From the NCBI GenBank assembly GCA_036377075.1, contig DASUZB010000196.1:1-24408 (forward strand): DNA of 24,408 nt, read 5' to 3'. The DNA is from DASUZB01 sp036377075 (lineage in GTDB: Bacteria > Actinomycetota > CALGFH01). A program made the translations under genes and the position numbers. The notes beneath the pieces were generated by a model that made no database searches, had not been told where the DNA came from, and was given only the letters and a program-made list of their open reading frames with translations. Of this stretch, positions 7,393-14,947 are shown one piece after another; within the stretch, counting starts at the first letter, position 1, and each line of letters opens with the position of its first letter.

Positions 7393-8358
7393 TCAGCCGG
7401 CGGCCGGGGCCAGCCCGCGGACCAGCTCGGTGGGGTCGCCGCCGGTGGGGAGCAGGGCGAGGACCGGGGTGGTGACGCCGGCTGCCACGTAGCGGGCGAT
7501 CCGCTCGCGGCAGGCCGCGGGCGGGCCGTGCACCACCAGGGCGTCGACCACCTCGTCGGGGATGGCGGCCAGGGCCGCCTTGCGGTCGCCGGACTCCCAG
7601 GCGTGCCACATCGGGGCGAGCTGGTCGCCGCGGCCGAGCCACTCGTGGAAGGCGCGGTAGACCGGGACGGTCAGGTAGGCGGCGATCGCCCGGCGGGCGA
7701 CCGCGCGGACCGCCTCGGGGTCGTCGCCGGCCGCCACGAAGATCCGCGCCACCAGCTCCTTGTCCGCGCCGGCCTGGCGCACGTACGGCGCGAGCGTGGG
7801 GACGTCGTCGGGGGCCAGCCAGTTGAGGATCGCGCCGTCGGCCTCCCGGCCGGCGAGCCGCAGCATCCCGGGGCGCAGCGCGGCGATCAGCAGCTTCGGT
7901 GGCTGCTCGGGCACCAGCTGCAGGCGGAAGCCGTCGACCGCGAACGTCTCGTAGCGCTCGCTCACCTTGGCGCCGCCCATGGCGGCCCGCAGGAAGCGGG
8001 CCAGGTCCCGCACCCGTTCGTAGGGCCGGTCGAACTCGCCGCCGTTCCAGCGCTCCACGATCACCGCGGTCGAGGTGCCGATCCCGAGGGTGAGGCGGCC
8101 GGGCGCCGCCGCGGCGAGGGTGGCCGCGGACTGCGCGATGGTCGCCGGGCCGCGGGTGTAGGCGGGCACGATCGCGGTGCCGAGCCGCAGCCTCGGCGCC
8201 CACGCGCTGGCGAGCGCGAGCGGCGTGAACGCGTCGGCGCCGGCGGACTCCGACGACCACACCTCGGTGTAGCCGAGGTCGGGCAGCGCGGCCACCAGGT
8301 CGCGCTGCCGGTGCAGGGGGACGCCGTCGAACGGGATGGTGATGCCGTAAGGCTGCAT
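7393..8358 (-). CDS. LLM class flavin/F420-dependent oxidoreductase
   Basis: A 321-residue luciferase-like monooxygenase family protein with a TIM-barrel fold. Features include the N-terminal strand YGITIPF, GYTEVWSSES, LRLGTAIVPAYTRGPATIAQSAATL and LGIGTS, all typical of the F420-dependent branch common in actinobacteria. It probably uses reduced F420 or FMN; the substrate is unknown. The ATG at 8358 is the only sensible start. It has no clear ribosome binding site, and a TAGCCT element nine bases upstream on the same strand allows a leaderless mRNA. The gene converges with the PheRS-like gene across 32 bases and is divergent from typA. Confidence 0.9.
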   Translation of the reverse strand: MQPYGITIPFDGVPLHRQRDLVAALPDLGYTEVWSSESAGADAFTPLALASAWAPRLRLGTAIVPAYTRGPATIAQSAATLAAAAPGRLTLGIGTSTAVIVERWNGGEFDRPYERVRDLARFLRAAMGGAKVSERYETFAVDGFRLQLVPEQPPKLLIAALRPGMLRLAGREADGAILNWLAPDDVPTLAPYVRQAGADKELVARIFVAAGDDPEAVRAVARRAIAAYLTVPVYRAFHEWLGRGDQLAPMWHAWESGDRKAALAAIPDEVVDALVVHGPPAACRERIARYVAAGVTTPVLALLPTGGDPTELVRGLAPAAG

Positions 8359-8557
8359 GGCAGGGTGAGGCTAGCACCACCGTCGCGGGACGATGCCGGA
8401 TCCGTGGCCGCCATGCCTGCGGGGCAGCCGGGGCCGGCGGAGGGGCACGCGGCGGCGCGAGCCGGCGACCGCTACCATTCTGACCGTCTAGCCGAGGCAG
8501 GGGCTCCCCAGCGCGAGCCGCGCCGAGGCACCCCACCCGCCGTTCGGAGGACCTTAC

Positions 8558-10408
8558 GTGCCCGTGATCCGCGACGACCTGCGCAACGTGGCCATCGTGG
8601 CGCACGTCGACCACGGCAAGACCACCCTGGTGGACGCCATGCTGCGACAGTCCGGCGCGTTCCGCGCCAACCAGGAGGTGGTCGACCGGGTGATGGACTC
8701 GATGGACCTCGAACGCGAGAAGGGCATCACCATCCTCGCCAAGCAGACCGCGATCCAGTTCGGCGGCGTGCGCATCAACGTGGTCGACACGCCCGGCCAC
8801 GCCGACTTCGGCGGCGAGGTCGAGCGGACCCTGCGCATGGTCGACGCCGTCCTGCTGCTGGTCGACGCGAGCGAGGGCCCGTTGCCGCAGACCCGCTACG
8901 TGCTCAGCAAGGCGCTGGCCCGGCGGCTGCCGGTGGTGGTCTGCGTCAACAAGGTCGACCGCGCCGACGCCCGCCCCGCCGAGGTCGTCCACGAGGTGGA
9001 GGAGCTCTTCCTCGACCTCGACGCGGACGAGGACCAGATCGGCTTCCCGATCCTCTACAGCGACGCCCGCGCCGGGCGCGCCGGGCCGCGCCCGGACGCG
9101 CTCGCCGGCGACCTCGGCCCGCTGCTGCGGGCGATCGTCGCCACCACGCCGCCGCCCTCCTACGAGCCGGGGCACCCGCTGCAGTTCCTGGTCACCAACC
9201 TGGACGCCGACCCCTACGTCGGCCGGCTGGCGCTGGGGCGGCTGTGGCAGGGGGAGGTGCGCCTCGGCGACCAGGTCGCCGTGGTCAAGGCGGACGGCAC
9301 CCTGGTCGGCGCGAAGGTCACCAAGATCGTCGGCGCCACCGGGCTGTCCCACAGCGACCTCGACCACGCCGGGCCGGGCGAGATCGTCGCGCTCGCCGGG
9401 CTCGGCGACGTGACCGTCGGCGAGACGGTCACCGACCCCGAGGACCCGCGGCCGCTGCCGGTGGTCTCGATCGACGAGCCCAGCCTCTCGATGCGGTTCG
9501 GCGTCAACACCTCGCCGTTCGCCGGCAACGAGGGCACCTACCTGACCAGCCGGCACCTGAGCGAGCGGCTGGCGCGCGAGGTGGTCGGCAACGTCTCGAT
9601 CCGGGTGCTGCCGACCGCCTCGCCGGACACCTTCGAGGTGCAGGGCCGCGGCGAGCTGCAGCTCGCCATCCTGGTCGAGCAGATCCGGCGCGAGGGCTTC
9701 GAGCTGGAGGTGTCCAAGCCGGAGGTGATCACCAGGACGGTCGACGGCCAGCTGCAGGAGCCCTACGAGGCGGTCACCCTCGACCTGCCCGAGGAGTTCG
9801 TCGGGGTGGTGACCCAGGGGCTCTCCAGCCGCAAGGGACGGCTGACCAACCTGGTCAGCCACGGCACCGGCTGGGCGCGGCTGGAGTTCCGGGTGCCGGC
9901 GCGCGGCCTGATCGGTTACCGTTCCACCCTGCTCACCGAGACCAGGGGCACCGCCCTGTTCAACCAGCTCTTCGACGGCTACGACCGCTGGGCCGGCGAG
10001 ATCCGGCAGCGTACGGGCGGCGCGCTGGTGGCCGACCGCGTCGGCACCACCACCGCCTACGCGCTCGACCAGCTACAGGAGCGCGGCGAGCTGTTCGTCG
10101 GCCCGGGCACCGAGGTCTACCAGGGCATGGTGGTCGGCCAGAACAGCCGCCCGGACGACATCGACGTCAACCCGACCCGCGAGAAGCAGAAGACCAACAT
10201 CCGCACCCACGCCGCCGACGAGGCGATCCGCCTGGTGCCGCCGCGGCAGCTCTCGCTGGAGCAGGCCATCGAGCGCGCCGGCGTCGACGAGCTGGTCGAG
10301 GTCACGCCCAGGTCGATCCGGCTGCGCAAGCAGGTCCTCGACGCGGCCGCCCGCGGCCGCGCCGCCAAGCGCGCCCAGAAGGCCCGCCAGGCCGAGCGCG
10401 GGCGCTGA
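8558..10408 (+). CDS. typA: Translational GTPase TypA/BipA
   Basis: A 616-residue ribosome-associated GTPase. The G-domain motifs are intact: AHVDHGKTT (15-23), REKGITI (53-59), DTPGH (77-81) and NKVD (131-134). They are followed by a beta-barrel domain II, EF-G-like domains III and V, and the TypA-specific C-terminal region that includes NPTREKQKTNIRTHAADEA. The length is the usual one. TypA binds the 70S ribosome and supports ribosome assembly and translation under stress such as low temperature. The start is GTG 8558, preceded by CGGAGG. A weak TACCAT at 8473-8478 is a possible -10. The VOC gene follows after 19 bases. Confidence 0.97.
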   Translation: MPVIRDDLRNVAIVAHVDHGKTTLVDAMLRQSGAFRANQEVVDRVMDSMDLEREKGITILAKQTAIQFGGVRINVVDTPGHADFGGEVERTLRMVDAVLLLVDASEGPLPQTRYVLSKALARRLPVVVCVNKVDRADARPAEVVHEVEELFLDLDADEDQIGFPILYSDARAGRAGPRPDALAGDLGPLLRAIVATTPPPSYEPGHPLQFLVTNLDADPYVGRLALGRLWQGEVRLGDQVAVVKADGTLVGAKVTKIVGATGLSHSDLDHAGPGEIVALAGLGDVTVGETVTDPEDPRPLPVVSIDEPSLSMRFGVNTSPFAGNEGTYLTSRHLSERLAREVVGNVSIRVLPTASPDTFEVQGRGELQLAILVEQIRREGFELEVSKPEVITRTVDGQLQEPYEAVTLDLPEEFVGVVTQGLSSRKGRLTNLVSHGTGWARLEFRVPARGLIGYRSTLLTETRGTALFNQLFDGYDRWAGEIRQRTGGALVADRVGTTTAYALDQLQERGELFVGPGTEVYQGMVVGQNSRPDDIDVNPTREKQKTNIRTHAADEAIRLVPPRQLSLEQAIERAGVDELVEVTPRSIRLRKQVLDAAARGRAAKRAQKARQAERGR

Positions 10409-10427
10409 CCCTCGCGAAGGGAGCACC

Positions 10428-10868
10428 ATGGGCAAGCAGATGGACTGGACCCTCGAGGTCGTCATCCTCCCGGTCAGCGACATCGACCGCTCGGTCGCCT
10501 TCTACCGCGACCAGGTCGGCTTCGAGCTCGACCACGACACCACCAACGAGCACATGCACGTGGTGCAGCTGACGCCGCGCGGCTCCGGCTGCTCGATCGT
10601 CTTCGGCGACCTGCCGAGCCAGAACCAGATGGAGCCCGGCTCGATGAAGGGCCTGCAGCTGGTGGTCCCGGACGCCGCGGCCGCCCGCCAGGAGCTGGTC
10701 GACCGTGGCGTCGAGGCGAGCGAGATCACCAGGTTCGACGAGCGGGACGGCGGCACCTTCTTCGGCTTCGCCGACCCCGACGGCAACACCTGGGCGGTGC
10801 AGGAGCTGAGGGCGCGCGCCGAGAAGCCGCTGATCCCGGTCGAGGCGCGCGGCCGCTTCGGCGCGTAG
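10428..10868 (+). CDS. VOC family (glyoxalase/bleomycin resistance-like) protein
   Basis: A 146-residue vicinal-oxygen-chelate protein made of two beta-alpha-beta-beta-beta units. The first opens with VVILPVSDIDRSVAFYRDQVGFEL and the second ends with the hallmark FGFADPDGNTWAVQE. Possible metal ligands are the histidines in EHMHVVQ (41-47) and the glutamate in AVQE (126). The ATG at 10428 has a GAAGGGAG site and lies 19 bases after typA, so the two may be co-transcribed. Similar proteins are often annotated as glyoxalases, but their substrates are mostly unknown. Confidence 0.9.
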   Translation: MGKQMDWTLEVVILPVSDIDRSVAFYRDQVGFELDHDTTNEHMHVVQLTPRGSGCSIVFGDLPSQNQMEPGSMKGLQLVVPDAAAARQELVDRGVEASEITRFDERDGGTFFGFADPDGNTWAVQELRARAEKPLIPVEARGRFGA

Positions 10869-10869
10869 G

Positions 10870-10924
10870 GCCGCGGGGACGTCCCACCTCGCCACCACAT
10901 CGGGCAAACGCACGTCCCTGCGGC
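10870..10924 (+). terminator. Long hairpin after the VOC gene
   Basis: A 13-base arm (10870-10882, GCCGCGGGGACGT) pairs with 10912-10924 (ACGTCCCTGCGGC). The single difference is a G-U pair in RNA. The loop is 29 bases and itself contains the end of a GGGACGTCCC palindrome. It lies right after the VOC stop and just before the next promoter. There is no T-run, so termination is inferred from position. Confidence 0.4.
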
Positions 10925-10925
10925 A

Positions 10926-10955
10926 TTGACCCCGCGCGAGGCGGCCGAGCATAGT
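10926..10955 (+). promoter_or_regulatory. Candidate promoter of the cysteine peptidase gene
   Basis: TTGACC (10926-10931) and CATAGT (10950-10955) are separated by 18 bases, giving a reasonable sigma-70-type promoter. It would leave a 5' untranslated region of about 75 bases before ATG 11039. Confidence 0.45.
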
Positions 10956-11038
10956 CAGCGCATCGTCAGCCCGGGCGCCCGGTCCTTCGACGTGGTGAGC
11001 GCGCGACCCGGGGTGACCGCGGTGGGGGGTGTGCAACG

Positions 11039-12940
11039 ATGGCGACCTACGGCGAGCTGCGTCGCATGCTCGAGGAGCAGCCGCTCGGGTGGCAGACGCG
11101 GCACGACGCCGACGAGGAGGCCGTCCCGGAGTGGGGGCTGGGGGCCAGCTCCGAGGGACTGCCGCAGGCTGACGAGGTGGCAGCGCCCGAGCTGCGGCAG
11201 TTCGGCGTCGGGCCCAACCCGTACCTGGCGGTGCGGCGCCTGCAGCGCGGCATCGTCACCGCCGACGAGGTGCGCGCGGCCGTGCCCGAGCGGACCCTGC
11301 GCCACCTCGGCCTCTTCGGGGTGCTGGAGGCGAGGGAGGCGGGGGCGCCGCCGGACGCGGGCGCCGCCCCGGCGGTCGACTGGCGCAACCGCTGGGGGCA
11401 GAACTGGATCACCAGCGTGCGCAACCAGAACCCGTGCAACTCCTGCTGGGCCTTCACCGGGGTGGCGCTGGTCGAGGCGATGATGCGCATCGAGCACGCG
11501 ATGTGGACGCGGCTGTCGGAGGGGGACGTCCACCGCGGCGTCGGGGCGACCTGCGCGGACTACGGCAACCTCAAGAACGTCTCCAAGTTCTTCGCCGACC
11601 ACGGCATCTGCGACCCCGGCTCGTTCCCGTGGTCGACCAACGACCCGCCGTACGACCCGACGCCCGACCGCAGCGGCCGCTCGGTGCGCGGGCCCGCCTT
11701 CGAGTGGGCCGGCACGGTGCAGGCGTGCAAGGACTGGCTCGACACGGTCGGCCCGCTGATCGCCTGGATGGAGGTCTGGAGCGACTTCGACGGCTACACC
11801 TCGGGCGTCTACCAGCGCAGCACGGCCTCGACCAACAGCCTTCGCGGCACCCACTTCGTCCTGGTCGTCGGCTACGACGACGCGCGGCAGGCGTGGCTGG
11901 TCAAGAACAGCTGGGGCACCGGCTGGGGGATGGGCGGGTTCGGCTGGATCGGCTACGACGAGGCCAACGTCAACCTCTACGCCAAGGCCGGCGTGCGCAA
12001 CGTCAACCCCGACCCGTGGACCAAGCGCCGGCTGCACAACGGCAACCTCTACGAGAGCGGCAACGGCGAGCTGCACCGCAACCTGGAGGTGGCCGGCGCC
12101 GACGGCACCCGCGTGCAGCACCGATGGCGCGAGGGTGGCCCGCCCTGGACCTGGGGCACCGCCAACGCCTTCGCCGACGACGCCGCCGCCTGCCCCACGC
12201 TGATCGGCACCACCTACAACCGCAACCTGGAGCTCGTCTACCGGACCAGCGGCGGGCGGCTGCACCACTGGTGGACCGAGGGCGGCGGCCGCGGCCCCTG
12301 GAAGGACGGCGGCGTCTTCGGCCCCGCCGACTGCGCCGGCGTCCCCGGGTTCGTGCAGGCCGACTACGGCACGCCGGGGAACTTCGAGGTGGTCGTGCTG
12401 CTCAGCGACGGCGAGCTGCAGCTCGTCTGGCGCGACGAGGACGGCTGGCACGACGGGCCACGCTTCGGCAGCGGGCTCGCCTACTCCGGGCCCACGCTGG
12501 TGCAGACCACCCACGGGACGCCGCACGGCAGCCTCGAGTACGTCGCCGTGCGGACCGACGGGGTGATGCAGCACTTCTGGCGCGACGAGTCGAACTTCAC
12601 GTGGAACGCCGGCGCGCTGTTCGGCGCGGGGATCGCCAGCTCGCCGGTGATGATCCAGGGCCAGTGGGGCATGGTCGACGAGCGCGGCCCCGACGGCAAC
12701 TTCGAGCTGTGCGTCGCCGCCGGCGAGCGGGTCCAGCACTGGTGGCGGGACAACTCCGGCGACGGCCAGTGGCGGCTCGGCGCCACCTTCGGGCACGACG
12801 TGCTCGCGGTCACCGGCCTGTGCGAGGGCTCCTGGGGGATGAACCTCGAGGTGGTCGTGCTGCGCAACGACCGGCAGCTGCAGCACTACTGGCGCGACCG
12901 CGCCGGCTGGCACGAGGGGCCCGTGGTCGGCCCCGCGTGA
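11039..12940 (+). CDS. Papain-family (C1A) cysteine peptidase with C-terminal six-repeat beta-propeller-like domain
   Basis: A 633-residue protein with no signal peptide or membrane segment. Residues 1 to about 115 are a charged, partly helical N-terminal region that may act as a propeptide; no I29 motif is visible. The C1A domain follows: oxyanion Gln130 and nucleophile Cys136 in NQNPCNSCWAF, His272 in GTHFVLVVGYDD, and Asn290 in LVKNSWGTGWG, so the catalytic set is complete. From residue about 348 there are six repeats of about 48 residues with the pattern N-[LF]-E-V...L-Q-H-x-W-R-D...G, like the PLL/tectonin-type lectin propellers, suggesting glycan or cell-surface binding. ATG 11039 has only a loose GGGGGGTG site. 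A chagasin-like gene follows after three bases, suggesting a peptidase controlled by its own inhibitor. Confidence 0.92.
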   Translation: MATYGELRRMLEEQPLGWQTRHDADEEAVPEWGLGASSEGLPQADEVAAPELRQFGVGPNPYLAVRRLQRGIVTADEVRAAVPERTLRHLGLFGVLEAREAGAPPDAGAAPAVDWRNRWGQNWITSVRNQNPCNSCWAFTGVALVEAMMRIEHAMWTRLSEGDVHRGVGATCADYGNLKNVSKFFADHGICDPGSFPWSTNDPPYDPTPDRSGRSVRGPAFEWAGTVQACKDWLDTVGPLIAWMEVWSDFDGYTSGVYQRSTASTNSLRGTHFVLVVGYDDARQAWLVKNSWGTGWGMGGFGWIGYDEANVNLYAKAGVRNVNPDPWTKRRLHNGNLYESGNGELHRNLEVAGADGTRVQHRWREGGPPWTWGTANAFADDAAACPTLIGTTYNRNLELVYRTSGGRLHHWWTEGGGRGPWKDGGVFGPADCAGVPGFVQADYGTPGNFEVVVLLSDGELQLVWRDEDGWHDGPRFGSGLAYSGPTLVQTTHGTPHGSLEYVAVRTDGVMQHFWRDESNFTWNAGALFGAGIASSPVMIQGQWGMVDERGPDGNFELCVAAGERVQHWWRDNSGDGQWRLGATFGHDVLAVTGLCEGSWGMNLEVVVLRNDRQLQHYWRDRAGWHEGPVVGPA

Positions 12941-12943
12941 GGC

Positions 12944-13309
12944 ATGCCTGACGTGGGCGGGCGCTGGACGGCGGGGCTCCCCGCCGTCCTGGCGCTCGAA
13001 GCGGGCGGTCGCCGGCGCCAGCGGCTGCCCTCCGCCGCCGGCGCCGGCGGCAGGTGGGGGGTCGAGCTGGTCGGCGGCGACCGGGCCTGCGCCGACGTCC
13101 TGGTCGAGCTCGAGCCGGTGGCGCCGCCGCCGGCCGCCCCTGGCGGGCCGCCGCCGGCCGCGCACGGCGTGCCCGAGGTGCTGGTCGTCCACGCGCTCGC
13201 GCCGGGCAGCGCCGTCTGGCGGCTGCGCCTGGCGCAGCCGTGGGCGGACGCGGCGCCGGTCGCCGAGCACCTCCTCGAGGTCCGCGTCCGGCCGGCGGGC
13301 ACGCCCTGA
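12944..13309 (+). CDS. Chagasin-like (I42) cysteine peptidase inhibitor
   Basis: A 121-residue protein starting three bases after the peptidase stop. The C-terminal half has the chagasin pattern: PEVLVVHALAPGSAVWRLRL, then QPW at 98-100 where family members have RPW, then a final strand LLEVRVRP. The segment AAGAGGRWGVEL (31-42) sits where chagasins have the NPTTGYxW loop, and a Pro/Gly-rich stretch (60-75) replaces the GxGG loop. Chagasins block C1A peptidases by inserting these three loops into the active-site cleft. There is no signal peptide, matching the peptidase. The ribosome binding site is poor, so translational coupling is likely. The family call rests on pattern resemblance and strong context, not on a full motif match. 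Confidence 0.68.
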   Translation: MPDVGGRWTAGLPAVLALEAGGRRRQRLPSAAGAGGRWGVELVGGDRACADVLVELEPVAPPPAAPGGPPPAAHGVPEVLVVHALAPGSAVWRLRLAQPWADAAPVAEHLLEVRVRPAGTP

Positions 13310-13333
13310 CCGGGCCGGCCGGCGGCGGCCAAC

Positions 13334-13339
13334 TATGAT
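13334..13339 (+). promoter_or_regulatory. Candidate -10 element (TATGAT) for the hydrolase-kinase pair
   Basis: TATGAT is a near-consensus -10 hexamer in an otherwise GC-rich gap, 55 bases before the hydrolase start. No good -35 is present at 16-18 bases. Confidence 0.4.
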
Positions 13340-13393
13340 CGGTGGCGACCAGGCACCGACGACTGCGCCTGGCGGCAGCTGAGCGGGGTCCAC

Positions 13394-14173
13394 GTGGAGC
13401 GGTTCGTCTCCTTCGACGGCACCGAGATCGCCTACCAGCAGTGGGGGAGCGACCGCGGCGCGCCGCCGGTGGTGCTGCACCACGGCTACGCCGTCGACGC
13501 CAACGTCAACTGGGTGCTCCCCGGCGTGGTCGACGCCCTGGTCGCGGCCGGCCGCCGGGTGGTGGCGCCCGACGCCCGCGGCCACGGCGCCTCGGCCAAG
13601 CCGCACGACCCGGCCCGCTACGGCGAGGACCGGATGGCGCGCGACCTGGGCGTGCTGTTCGACCTCGTCCGCGCCGACGAGGTCGACCTGGTCGGCTACT
13701 CGATGGGCGGGATCGTCGCGCTGATCGCGGCGGCCGCCGAGCGGCGCGTCCGCCGGCTGGTGGTCGGCGGGATCGGCGCGGCGGCGGTCGAGCTCGGCGG
13801 CGTCGACACCCGGGTCAGGCCGGACGTCGACATGGCGGCCGCGCTGCTGGCCGACGACCCGGCCACGGTGACCGACCCGCTGGTGCTGCAGTTCCGCGAG
13901 TTCGCCGACGCGCTCGGCGCCGACCGGGCGGCCCTGGCCGCCCAGGCGCGGGCGGTGCACGCCAGCCCGATCGCGCTCGACCGCATCGCCGCGCCGACCC
14001 TGGTGCTCGCCGGCCGCGACGACATCCTGGCGACACGCCCCCAGGTGCTGGTCGCGGCGATCGCCGACGCGCGGCTCCGGCTGCTGGACGGCGACCACCT
14101 GAGCGCGGTCGCGAACCCGGCCTTCGCGCCGGCGATCGTGGACTTCCTCGCCGCGCCGGCGCCGCCACGGTGA
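13394..14173 (+). CDS. Alpha/beta hydrolase
   Basis: A 259-residue alpha/beta-hydrolase fold protein. The oxyanion region is LHHGYAVDANVNW, the nucleophile Ser103 is in GYSMGG, the acid is Asp209 or Asp210 in LAGRDD, and the base is His235 in DGDHLS. No signal peptide is visible. The GTG at 13394 has only a weak GCGGGG site, but an upstream start would break the family N-terminus (MERFVSFDGTEIAYQQWG). The stop TGA overlaps the next gene's GTG in GTGA, so the two are translationally coupled. The substrate is unknown; esterase, lactonase or C-C hydrolase activities are all possible. Confidence 0.92.
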   Translation: MERFVSFDGTEIAYQQWGSDRGAPPVVLHHGYAVDANVNWVLPGVVDALVAAGRRVVAPDARGHGASAKPHDPARYGEDRMARDLGVLFDLVRADEVDLVGYSMGGIVALIAAAAERRVRRLVVGGIGAAAVELGGVDTRVRPDVDMAAALLADDPATVTDPLVLQFREFADALGADRAALAAQARAVHASPIALDRIAAPTLVLAGRDDILATRPQVLVAAIADARLRLLDGDHLSAVANPAFAPAIVDFLAAPAPPR

Positions 14174-14904
14174 GCGCCGCCGGCCGGGCCCCACCGGCCA
14201 GGGCCGCGCTGCTGCAGGGCCTGGCCGAGCTGGTCGCCGCGCTGCGGCGGCCCCACCCGGTGCGGGTGGCCGTCGACGGGCCCGACGCCGCCGGCAAGAC
14301 CACCCTGGCCGACGAGCTGGCCACGGTCCTGGAGGCCCGCGGCCGCACGGTCGTCCGGGCGTCCGTCGACGGGTTCCACCGGCCCCGCGCCGAGCGCTAC
14401 CGGCGCGGCGAGCGGTCGCCGGAAGGCTACTGGCTCGACTCCTTCGACCACCAGGCGATCCGCGCCAGCCTGCTGGACCCGCTCGGCCCGGGCGGCAGCC
14501 GCCGCTACCGCACCCGGACGTTCGACTTCCGCCGCGACCGGCCCCGGGCCGCGCCGGTCAGGGTGGCTCCCGAGGACGCCATCCTGGTCTTCGACGGCGT
14601 GTTCCTGCTCGGCCCCGAGCTCGATCCTGCCTGGGACTTCCGGATCTTCGTCGACGTCCCGTTCTCCGAGACGCTGCGCCGCGCCGTCGCGCGCGACCGG
14701 GACCTGTTCGGCTCGGCCGACGCCGTCCGCGAGCGCTACCGGCAGCGCTACGTCCCCGGCCAGCGGCTCTACTTCGCCGCGGCCCGGCCCCGGGAGCACG
14801 CCGACGTGGTGGTCGACAACCGCGACCCGGCGGCGCCGAAGCTGGTCGCTGCTCGTTGGCTGCAGCGCGCCAGCCCCCGGCGGCAGCCCGCCGCCGGGCC
14901 GTAG
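14170..14904 (+). CDS. Uridine kinase-like P-loop nucleoside/phosphotransferase
   Basis: A 244-residue protein of the uridine kinase/phosphoribulokinase-like P-loop family. The Walker A motif GPDAAGKTT is at 37-45. The segment RASVDGFHRPRAERYRRG carries the Asp of the substrate site, and ILVFDGVFLLGPELD is the usual strand-plus-lid entry. A conserved Arg-rich lid (RRAVARDRD) and the final VVVDNRDPAAPKL are also typical. The GTG start at 14170 overlaps the hydrolase stop by four bases, and the first residues fit the family. Actinobacterial members are often annotated as uridine kinases without biochemical proof. The phosphate acceptor is therefore uncertain. Confidence 0.88.
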   Translation: MSAAGRAPPARAALLQGLAELVAALRRPHPVRVAVDGPDAAGKTTLADELATVLEARGRTVVRASVDGFHRPRAERYRRGERSPEGYWLDSFDHQAIRASLLDPLGPGGSRRYRTRTFDFRRDRPRAAPVRVAPEDAILVFDGVFLLGPELDPAWDFRIFVDVPFSETLRRAVARDRDLFGSADAVRERYRQRYVPGQRLYFAAARPREHADVVVDNRDPAAPKLVAARWLQRASPRRQPAAGP

Positions 14905-14947
14905 CCGGTGGCCCGGGGCGGGGCGATCGAACGTGGGTCGTGCTGCC

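Noticed and set aside
6449..9862. A 1137-codon open frame on the minus strand
   Set aside because: It crosses the PheRS-like gene, the LLM gene and typA in the wrong frame. Its composition (Arg, Gly, Val, Asp, His-rich, no domain) is that of an antisense shadow in GC-rich DNA.
6661..10572. A 1303-codon open frame on the plus strand
   Set aside because: It is an out-of-frame reading of typA and neighbours, Arg/Pro/Gly-rich with no recognisable domain.
12944..13309. The small gene after the peptidase as a random GC-rich open frame
   Set aside because: Most of the stretch after residue 76 has the regular strand pattern and PW motif of chagasins, and its position is exact. I kept it as a gene, with moderate confidence.
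10955..14194. A 1079-codon open frame opposite the peptidase and hydrolase
   Set aside because: Antisense to genes with clear catalytic motifs; the sequence is low complexity.
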